64,000 nt of DNA from Sphingobacterium oryzagri (GTDB taxonomy: Bacteria > Bacteroidota > Bacteroidia > Sphingobacteriales > Sphingobacteriaceae), in assembly GCF_028736175.1 (NCBI RefSeq), contig NZ_CP117880.1, forward strand, positions 2,852,001 through 2,916,000. Reading direction: 5' to 3'. The first letter of the stretch is position 1. Each line of letters opens with the position of its first letter. The notes beneath the pieces were generated by a model. It saw only the letters and a program-made list of their open reading frames with translations, did not search any database and was not told the origin of the DNA. Below are positions 48,394 to 54,770 of this stretch, piece after piece. The position numbers were made by a program, and so were the translations under genes.

Positions 48394-49104
48394 TTAATGC
48401 GCATGCCCTTCTTCTGCATGGATCTCAAACTTGAGTTCCAACACATTCTCACCCGGAAATGCGGTTTGGTAGTCCGTCCGGTTCCAATCTACGCGCTCAA
48501 TCTTCGCTTTAACACCGCTTTCCAGTTTACGTAAAACATAGGTCACCTGCTTGGTCGCGCCCTCGTTAGCATGGCCTACGGTGAAGTACGATAGTACGCC
48601 CGTCATCTCGTATTTTCCATTTACTGCCGTGCCATCAGCATACTTTGCCTCTCGAGGCTGGAAGATCGCACCGCTCTCATCCGCTGTTTCGGTATTCAGT
48701 GTAAATGCACCACCGATGATAAATGCCTTGTACTGATCGGCGGTACTTTTATTGGCAATGAAGTCATTTTGAATGGCTCTATCTTGGTGATCCCAGACTT
48801 TCAATTCCAGCTTATAGGCGGCATCAGCCTCTATATGCAAATGTCCGTTTTCGGTCGCTCTTCCGGTCTCATCAAACGTAATAACTATCGGCGTTCCTTC
48901 CGTACCATTATCCAGGCCGTGAAAATGATCACCATGAGCTTCCACCGTTTCGCCACTCACCTCGGTCAGTATGAGTTGGGCGCTCTTGATTCCTTCGTTT
49001 ATCGGTTCTACCGTATCGTTGTTACTACACGATGTGAAACTGCTTGCACCAATTCCCAAAATTGCCATGGCCAGCGCGACCTTACTTACTTTCTTAACTT
49101 TCAT
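48394..49104 (-). CDS. His-rich lipoprotein of the putative zinc operon
   Basis: A 236-residue lipoprotein with lipobox FTSC (Cys26). The N-terminal part has EAHGDHFHGLDNGTEG and the middle GHLHIEADAAYKLELKVWDHQD; the protein ends EEGHAH. Clustered His/Asp/Glu suggest metal binding. The layout (beta-rich, about 210 residues after the lipid Cys) resembles lipoproteins that accompany TonB receptors for metals, but no receptor is present here. A promoter with an embedded palindrome lies at 49326-49368. Confidence 0.7.
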   Translation of the reverse strand: MKVKKVSKVALAMAILGIGASSFTSCSNNDTVEPINEGIKSAQLILTEVSGETVEAHGDHFHGLDNGTEGTPIVITFDETGRATENGHLHIEADAAYKLELKVWDHQDRAIQNDFIANKSTADQYKAFIIGGAFTLNTETADESGAIFQPREAKYADGTAVNGKYEMTGVLSYFTVGHANEGATKQVTYVLRKLESGVKAKIERVDWNRTDYQTAFPGENVLELKFEIHAEEGHAH

Positions 49105-49325
49105 GTTGTTTATTTTATGATTTATACTAATTTTTCCACGTTTATTTTGGGTGCAAGCGCTTTGCTATTCGATTGTTAACCGTCTCAGATTCGCCTCGAT
49201 TTTTCAAAAAAATCCGAACGCAGATAAGACGGCAATCCGCTTATCATCATCCGTACGTTCCATGTTCTTCATCAGGAATTATCTTCATGCGCCTGAAATC
49301 ATCGGTACGTTTTCGAAAAACAAAA
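49105..49325. other. Long leader region of the His-rich lipoprotein gene
   Basis: No gene is supported on either strand. If the promoter at 49339-49368 is right, this is a 5' untranslated leader of about 220 nt, long enough for a regulatory RNA structure. No known riboswitch was recognised. Confidence 0.35.
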
Positions 49326-49368
49326 TGCAACACAATTGCAAATATAACAATGTTCTTTATAAATACAA
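49326..49368 (-). promoter_or_regulatory. Promoter with overlapping Zur/Fur-type operator
   Basis: On the minus strand TATATTTG (49346-49339) is preceded by TTG with a 19-nt spacer. The palindrome TGCAACACAATTGCA (49326-49340) overlaps the downstream edge of the -7 box. It shares the GCAACAYARTTGC pattern with the site at 45826-45838. Confidence 0.6.
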
Positions 49369-49373
49369 CTTAA

Positions 49374-49562
49374 TTGCGTTTAAGAATTGTCGACAGGTAT
49401 CTTTGGGCGATTTTACAGCAAGTGATGCCTTTTGCCAAATTACGCCCATGGCTCAAATGGATCTGCGAAAGAGACCTTTTTTTAATCGACGGCGAGATAG
49501 CCGTACCTGTGAATTGGCCGTATAAGCAAACCAAGCATGAAATTTTATATTTGGACGTGTGA
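49374..49562 (+). CDS. Possible 62-residue protein or gene remnant
   Basis: An open frame from a TTG at 49374 with protein-like composition (RYLWAILQQVMPF, LKWICERDLFLIDGEIAVPV, NWPYKQTKHEILYLDV). No family is recognised. The start coincides with the predicted promoter of the opposite strand, and no ATG is available, so it may be the tail of a decayed gene. Confidence 0.3.
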   Translation: MRLRIVDRYLWAILQQVMPFAKLRPWLKWICERDLFLIDGEIAVPVNWPYKQTKHEILYLDV

Positions 49563-49621
49563 ACTAGCTATAGACTCTGCGTAAGCTAGTTATCGAGGGG
49601 AATGACAAACCATTTTATGGA

Positions 49622-49660
49622 AAAAGAGGCTATTTCATCGTATTCAAAATAGCCTCTTTT
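49622..49660 (-). terminator. Terminator of the nitroreductase gene
   Basis: AAAAGAGGCTATTT (49622-49635) pairs perfectly with AAATAGCCTCTTTT (49647-49660). It lies 15 nt beyond the nitroreductase stop and is T-rich on the minus-strand exit side. Confidence 0.75.
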
Positions 49661-49674
49661 ATGCAGATAATTCA

Positions 49675-50274
49675 TTAAATATGCGTTATTATCCGCGTTG
49701 CAGCAAATCTGGACTTCGCCATGTTATCTGGGTGGAACGCGTCGCTCGGGTCTGCGTAGCCTACAGCAACGGCAAACAGCACGTCTTGACCATCGAGCGG
49801 CAAAATATCAGCGTAAGCATGACGATCGATTCCTTCCATCGGCGTCGCATCGAGTCCCAAAGCCATGCATGCACTAAGAAAATAACCGAGTGATAGATAC
49901 ACCTGGTTTTCCATCCACGATCGAACGGCACCGTCACCATGCGCTTTTACCATCGTGACATAAAAATCTTTCCAGGATGCTGGCAAGACATCGATATTTT
50001 CCTGTTCAAACTTTTCGATATCTTTTGTTACGCTAAACACGACCAGTACACTAACCTTTTTAATCGAATCGCCATTCATATAGGAATGAGCAGCTAAATC
50101 TTCCTTAACTTGCGGATTGGTCACGAACGTAAAATGCCAGGGCTGACTGTTTATGGACGATGGGCTCAGTCGAAGAATTTCCTTTAACTCCTCCATTGTC
50201 TCTGCACTGACCACTTTTTGGCTGCTGTACACTTTTGTCGCATATCTGCGATTTGCTAATTTTAAAAATTCCAT
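49675..50274 (-). CDS. NAD(P)H-dependent nitroreductase (NfsB-like)
   Basis: A 199-residue FMN-dependent nitroreductase-fold enzyme. Motifs: NRRYATKVYSS (FMN phosphate), LRLSPSSINSQPWHFTFV (about 34-51), SLGYFLSACMALGLDATPMEGID (about 128-150) and a C-terminal KSRFAATRIITHI. Close to the oxygen-insensitive NfsB group. It is divergent from an HxlR regulator with a 90-nt spacer containing its -7 box TAAGTTTG (50316-50309) and repeated TATAGTA-type half-sites, so induction by electrophilic or nitro compounds is likely (inference). Confidence 0.9.
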   Translation of the reverse strand: MEFLKLANRRYATKVYSSQKVVSAETMEELKEILRLSPSSINSQPWHFTFVTNPQVKEDLAAHSYMNGDSIKKVSVLVVFSVTKDIEKFEQENIDVLPASWKDFYVTMVKAHGDGAVRSWMENQVYLSLGYFLSACMALGLDATPMEGIDRHAYADILPLDGQDVLFAVAVGYADPSDAFHPDNMAKSRFAATRIITHI

Positions 50275-50288
50275 ATTCTCTCTTTTAA

Positions 50289-50336
50289 TACTATAAAAAC
50301 TATAGTTGCAAACTTATTTATAGTATCTTATCTTTG
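50289..50336. promoter_or_regulatory. Divergent promoters and HxlR operator candidate
   Basis: Minus-strand -7 box TAAGTTTG (50316-50309) for the nitroreductase and plus-strand TATCTTTG (50329-50336) for the regulator. Between and around them are TATAGTA-type half-sites (near 50290, 50300 and 50319), including TATAGTATCTTA (50319-50330), identical to 7513-7524. Confidence 0.55.
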
Positions 50337-50364
50337 CAATAACGGTATAAAATGTAAGTAACAG

Positions 50365-50733
50365 ATGTATAGTATAGACAACAAGGAATATCCGTGTGAT
50401 ACAAGCTTGACGATGAGGTATATAGGTGGAAAATGGAAAGCAGTAATACTGATGCACTTATTTGAAAAAAAACGCTATAATGAGCTTCGGAAGGAATGTA
50501 GATCGATTACTGAACGAACATTAAGCCTGCAATTAAAGGAGATGGAAGCGGACGGATTAATCTTACGAACAGTGCATACCGACAAAGCGCCATTGAAAGT
50601 TGATTACGAATTAACAGATTTTGGCAAAACCTTAATACCCTTGTTAAATTCGTTGGCGGAATGGGGACGAAAAACTGCGGAAGTAGACAAACGGGTTCAA
50701 GCAACGTCAACCGTTAAGTCCTCGACAACGTAG
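50365..50733 (+). CDS. HxlR-family transcriptional regulator
   Basis: A 122-residue winged-helix protein: MYSIDNKEYPCDTSLTMRYIGGKWKAVILMHL, then RYNELRKECRSITERTLSLQLKEMEADGLILR and YELTDFGKTLIPLLNSLAEWG. A cysteine precedes the first helix (EYPCDTS), as in redox-sensing HxlR proteins. It probably represses the divergent nitroreductase gene and itself. It is a distant paralogue of the regulator at 7138-7500. Confidence 0.88.
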   Translation: MYSIDNKEYPCDTSLTMRYIGGKWKAVILMHLFEKKRYNELRKECRSITERTLSLQLKEMEADGLILRTVHTDKAPLKVDYELTDFGKTLIPLLNSLAEWGRKTAEVDKRVQATSTVKSSTT

Positions 50734-51169
50734 CTAGAATAACTTTCGGGCACGTTGTACGCGATGTTAATGCTTTCCTTTTTTAGCGTCACAAGATTCG
50801 AACGCCAAGGGAATATTCGCGTTATACCCATCCACTTTCAGCCCCTGTTGAATATCTCCGGCAGGAATGCCGATTCCCTATATTTTCATCGAATCGTCTC
50901 CGCTTGATCATTCATGTTAAGGATCAAGTCGGTGGTTTCAGTTATCTTTCAGTCTTCTTTCCGTTATCGTTGTCTTCGTGTTAAGCATCCTATCTGCTCT
51001 CCCCGTCTGGCACCTTTCAATTGCCTTATTTTTGGGTATTGCAAAGGCTGATGGTATGATGTCGTGTAGCTTAAAAGCTACAAAATTCATTTTCGCAAAA
51101 CTAAAGTCTTGTATGATTGATTAGTATACCAAACACTATTGATCATATAAATTTATTCAGATTGAAACT
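50734..51169. other. Intergenic stretch with a possible gene remnant
   Basis: Between 50767 and 50880 the minus strand reads as 35 protein-like codons (GIGIPAGDIQQGLKVDGYN, then IPLAFESCDAKKGKH and a stop), preceded by a stop codon, with no start. This looks like the tail of a decayed gene of unknown family. Further right is a short palindrome, TGTAGCTT/AAGCTACA (51065-51082). The rest holds no visible gene. Confidence 0.35.
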
Positions 51170-52681
51170 ATGAATGTAAAACAAAAACTAACACACTTTA
51201 TGGTGGCGCTGGCTGCTGTGGCTATCGCATCTTCCTGCTCCGACGACGACGATATGGGCGGTAACACGCAAGGGCCTGATCTTATGGCCTACGGCTTGAC
51301 GGCAAACAACGAGTTGGTTGCTTTTAACGCTAATCGTCCGGGCAGCTTTGAAAGCAGCACGGCCATTCAGGGCTTAGGATCAGGCGAAAAACTCATGAGC
51401 ATCGATTTCCGCCCGGCTACAGGCGAATTGTATGCACTATCCAGCGCCAGCAAACTATACCGCATCAACACCAGTTCAGCACAAGCGCGCGTGGTGGGTT
51501 CGGCAAGCTTCTCGCCTCTTATCGAAGGAACTTTTGCTTCCATTGATTTCAACCCGACGGTAGACCGCATCCGCCTGGTATCCAACACGGGGCAAAACCT
51601 GCGTCTACATCCTGAAACAGGGGCATTAGCGGCTGAAGATGGCGACATCAGCTTTAGCAGTGCGGTGAGCATCAGCGGTGTTGCGTACACGAACAGTGTT
51701 GCAGGCGCATCATCCACTACACTATATGATATCGACGCTACTTCAGGCAAACTCTTCAAGCAGGATCCGCCAAATGAGGGCAAGCTTGTGGAAGTGGGCA
51801 GTCTAGGAATCTCCGTCACTGGGCAAGTCGCTTTTGATATCAGCCCTGACAATAAGTCGGCACTTATTGCCGCACACAGCCAAAACGAGCATGCACTTTA
51901 TATCGTCAACCTGGGAAATGGTCAAGCTAGCAAAATTGGCAACTTATCTTCCCAATTGATCGATTTGGCCATCCCGACAGATCCTGTTGCCTATGCAGTA
52001 GATGCGAGCAACAACCTGCATATTATGAATCCAACGAAAGATGGTTCTGTTAGCAAAACGATCGAAGGTTTGTCGGCAGGCGAAACGGTATTGGGTATTG
52101 ATTTTCGCCCAGCTACCGGAGAACTTTATGCTTTAGGAAGCAGCAGCCGTTTATATAAGATCAATCTAAGTTCAGGTGCAGCCGCTCGTGTCGGCACTTT
52201 ACCAATGGTTCCTCTATTAGCGGGCAGCAGCTTTGGTTTCGACTTTAATCCGGCTGTAGATTTGATCCGTGTGGTGAGCAACAGCGGGCAAAATTTGCGT
52301 GTCAACCCGACCACGGGAGCCGTAGCCGGCATTGATGGTGCACTGAACCCAGGCAGTCCTGCTGTTAGTGCAGCAGCCTACACGAATAATGTTGCGGGTA
52401 CTAGCAGCACGACCTTGTTGGTCTTAGATCATTCGACCAGCAAAATCTATACGCAAGCGCCGCCTAACAACGGTACGTTGGTGGAAGTTGGTGCACTTGG
52501 TGTCACGCTAACCGCATCCAACGGTTTTGATATCGGCAGCCACAGTGGAACGGCCTACCTTATCGGTACTGCCGGCACCAGCACCAAACTTTACCAGGTC
52601 AATACGACTACAGGTGCCGCTACGGCCATGCGTGATATCGCAGTTGGCGTAACGGGCTTTAGCGTCGGCTTAGGTTTTTAA
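51170..52681 (+). CDS. DUF4394 lipoprotein with internal duplication
   Basis: A 503-residue lipoprotein (signal peptide, lipobox ASSC, then an Asp-rich linker SDDDDM). The mature part is two copies of a ~230-residue DUF4394 domain (about 38-268 and 269-503). Each has FRPATGELYAL, DFNP followed by IRxVSNxGQNLR, YTNxVAGxSSTTL and PPNxGxLVEVG. The repeats point to a beta-propeller-like fold. Function is unknown; members are usually surface or secreted proteins. It is followed by a terminator, and then by a copy of the 3' end of the mechanosensitive channel gene. Confidence 0.88.
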   Translation: MNVKQKLTHFMVALAAVAIASSCSDDDDMGGNTQGPDLMAYGLTANNELVAFNANRPGSFESSTAIQGLGSGEKLMSIDFRPATGELYALSSASKLYRINTSSAQARVVGSASFSPLIEGTFASIDFNPTVDRIRLVSNTGQNLRLHPETGALAAEDGDISFSSAVSISGVAYTNSVAGASSTTLYDIDATSGKLFKQDPPNEGKLVEVGSLGISVTGQVAFDISPDNKSALIAAHSQNEHALYIVNLGNGQASKIGNLSSQLIDLAIPTDPVAYAVDASNNLHIMNPTKDGSVSKTIEGLSAGETVLGIDFRPATGELYALGSSSRLYKINLSSGAAARVGTLPMVPLLAGSSFGFDFNPAVDLIRVVSNSGQNLRVNPTTGAVAGIDGALNPGSPAVSAAAYTNNVAGTSSTTLLVLDHSTSKIYTQAPPNNGTLVEVGALGVTLTASNGFDIGSHSGTAYLIGTAGTSTKLYQVNTTTGAATAMRDIAVGVTGFSVGLGF

Positions 52682-52812
52682 TAGCTTTTATTTTTAACAT
52701 TAGTGATATTAATGGGGTTTCTGTATAAGAAGCCCCATTTTTTGTTGACGTTAGTCGCTGTTCTCGTTTTTATCAAGTTCACGCGCTGAAAATCCCTGCA
52801 GCAGATGGATCT
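52650..52812. repeat. 163-bp direct repeat, left copy
   Basis: Contains the last codons of the DUF4394 gene, its terminator, and a stranded 3' end of the MscS gene (minus-strand frame ending FSARELDKNENSD and stop). It matches 54608-54770 end to end with the same length. Confidence 0.88.
52711..52745 (+). terminator. Terminator of the DUF4394 gene
   Basis: AATGGGGTTTC pairs with GAAGCCCCATT across a short loop, followed by a T-run. A second copy is at about 54670-54702 in the other direct repeat. Confidence 0.8.
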
Positions 52813-53003
52813 GTATGTTTAATAGGTTGATTGTAAGTTATCGCTTTAAGATTGCTTCTTCGTCGTGCCTCCTCATTGCAATGACGACACGGCGCTTACT
52901 CTGTCATCGCGATGAGGCACGAAGAAGCGATCTTTGGAATCTGTATGTTTAATAGGTTGATTGTAAGTTATCGCTTTAAGATTGCTTCTTCGTCGTGCCT
53001 CCT
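52809..53003. repeat. REP/BIME-like palindrome with 65-bp direct repeats
   Basis: Two identical 65-bp stretches (52809-52873 and 52939-53003, both beginning ATCTGTATGTTTAATAGG) flank a palindrome built on AGATTGCTTCTTCGTCGTGC and its complement GCACGAAGAAGCGATCT. The core resembles the GAAGCAATCT motif of the repeats at 12223 and 48202. No coding potential. Confidence 0.8.
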
Positions 53004-53234
53004 TCAACACAATTTACATTTCCTATTAGTTTATACGTTATTAAGTTGACATTACTTTCAGTTATTTTACGTCAGTGTCACCACATCTAATTAAGCACAA
53101 CTTTTCAAACTGAATCTTTAAAATAAATTAACCACTCTTTAACAACATTAAAAAAATTTTATTTTTCCATAAAACATAATTTATTAATTTTATTTACTAT
53201 ATTTATAATATGTAATTATAAAAATACCATCAAA
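53004..53234. other. Very AT-rich leader of the inserted lipoprotein genes
   Basis: No gene. The A/T content rises sharply relative to the flanking genes, with long A and T runs up to the start codon at 53235. The promoter is presumably here but no clean TAnnTTTG box stands out. Confidence 0.4.
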
Positions 53235-53957
53235 ATGAAAAAAACTTTTTTTAACCTAACATTAGCTATTATTGTTTCTTTGACATCATGTCAAAAGCAA
53301 GAATTGATTATTTCTACTGAGCCAGGTTCGGTTTCCACAGCAATTACACCTGATCCAGACCGAAAGCTTGATGATATTGAAAAATCAAATCTTATTTTGT
53401 ACCCACATCTATCATTAGCAGGAAAAAAATGCATTCTGAATATAAGCAAAGACGATGCTGTTAAATTAGGCGTCTTGCCACAACATTATGACGATGCTAT
53501 GCGCGATTTAGAAACGACTAACGCATTAATTTCCTCCGTGAAAGAGGATGAAAACCATCTGCTGCTTTTATCTGATCCTCAGGAAAACACGGTTGATGAC
53601 ATAGTTGATTTGGGTGATATTGCTCCGCGAAGTCAAGAATTGTTCTTCGTTAGGCCTACAAGTGAAAAACAAAATGGTCGTATTGAAACCTATAATCAAG
53701 CGGAAAAAGGTCTTCGTTTTTTTGCTGCTCGCGGAAGTCGTTCCATTAATTACAGTTGCAGAGGTAAAACAGCATTAACACCTGCTTTTACAGTTCGACA
53801 TAGAGCCTTGGGCAGTTGGAAAGGTGTAACTTTTGTTGGATCATCCTTATTTTCGAAACAGGTAAATCTTGGATTAGATGCATCTGCCCTTTATGTTGAC
53901 ATAACATTTCAAACAACTGATGCTAAAGGTGGTACTTGTTTTTGGTCATGTATTTAA
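53235..53957 (+). CDS. Hypothetical lipoprotein in the AT-rich insertion (first of two)
   Basis: A 240-residue lipoprotein with lipobox LTSC (Cys19). The N-terminal ~100 mature residues look helical and charged. The C-terminal half (INYSCRGKTALTPAFTVRHRALGSWKGV, then GTCFWSCI at the end) is beta-rich with three cysteines. No family recognised. Codons are visibly AT-biased against neighbours, suggesting later acquisition. The next lipoprotein gene starts inside its end (overlap 53948-53957), so the two are made together. Confidence 0.65.
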   Translation: MKKTFFNLTLAIIVSLTSCQKQELIISTEPGSVSTAITPDPDRKLDDIEKSNLILYPHLSLAGKKCILNISKDDAVKLGVLPQHYDDAMRDLETTNALISSVKEDENHLLLLSDPQENTVDDIVDLGDIAPRSQELFFVRPTSEKQNGRIETYNQAEKGLRFFAARGSRSINYSCRGKTALTPAFTVRHRALGSWKGVTFVGSSLFSKQVNLGLDASALYVDITFQTTDAKGGTCFWSCI

Positions 53958-54337
53958 AGTTTAAACAACTCTTAGGCCTATCCTTGATAATAGGCATTTC
54001 TGCATTATCATGCCAGAACTCCTACGACCATAACTCCTACAGGGATTATAGATTCGTACACACGATTCCGGATTCTTTGAGAACGGATGAAGATAAAGTA
54101 ATACTTAGAAAGCTAGTGAACATTATAGTTAATGATTATGAAGTTAAAAACAATAACGTAAAACTCAAATCAAGTAAAGATGACTTCAAAAATCAAGGTA
54201 TTCCAATTGCATATTATTATAAAATAAACGAAGATTTAGACGAGCTCAATAAATACGTTAACGCAATAGACACGCTTGACATGAAAGTCCTTATCGATTC
54301 TTTAAAAGAAGACATGAGAAGATTGGTAATCGAATAA
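53948..54337 (+). CDS. Hypothetical small lipoprotein in the AT-rich insertion (second of two)
   Basis: About 129 residues from ATG 53948, which overlaps the preceding stop by 10 nt and gives a clean lipoprotein signal with lipobox ALSC. The mature part is lysine-, aspartate- and asparagine-rich and probably helical (EDKVILRKLVNIIVNDYEV, EDLDELNKYVNAIDTLDMKV). No family recognised. AT-rich like its partner. The two small co-translated lipoproteins could be an effector/partner or immunity-like pair, but nothing in the sequence proves this. Confidence 0.6.
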   Translation: MYLKFKQLLGLSLIIGISALSCQNSYDHNSYRDYRFVHTIPDSLRTDEDKVILRKLVNIIVNDYEVKNNNVKLKSSKDDFKNQGIPIAYYYKINEDLDELNKYVNAIDTLDMKVLIDSLKEDMRRLVIE

Positions 54338-54607
54338 TTGACGTATTTCGCTATGTTAGATTGTTGAATTGGGCGTTTACGGTGATGAGGTTGTTCCCTT
54401 GCTACAAATCATATCACACACCTACGTTTTCAAAAACTTGCATGTTTCATCGCCTGATCAAACGAAAAAACACCTTTGATTGCTGTTTTTTCGAACAGGT
54501 TACTGAATCCATAAAAAAACACGAATTGATGTGGAGATAAGAACAAAGGCGACAAAGGATTTCGATCAACTTGCGCTTCGAACATGATACCCTGCCAGCA
54601 CTGGCCA
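54338..54607. other. Tail of the AT-rich insertion
   Basis: No gene seen between the second lipoprotein and the right 163-bp repeat. It contains no integrase, resolvase or insertion-sequence ends that I recognise. Confidence 0.4.
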
Positions 54608-54770
54608 TAACGGGCTCTAGCATCGGCTTAGGTTTTTAATAGCTTTCATTTTTAACATTATTTATAGTCATGGGGTTTCTGTATAAGAAGCCCCATTTTT
54701 TGTTGACGTTAGTCGCTGTTCTCGTTTTTATCGGGTTTACGCGCTGAAAATCCCTGCGGCAGATGGATCT
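54608..54770. repeat. 163-bp direct repeat, right copy
   Basis: Matches 52650-52812. Here the MscS 3' end is the functional one and the DUF4394 tail (ending IGLGF-like codons and TAA) is the stranded fragment. Confidence 0.88.

Noticed and set aside
52746..52812. Second MscS-type gene
   Set aside because: Only the last ~20 codons are present; it is the stranded part of the 163-bp direct repeat.
52809..53003. CRISPR array
   Set aside because: Only two 65-bp repeats around one palindrome, no regular spacers and no cas genes.
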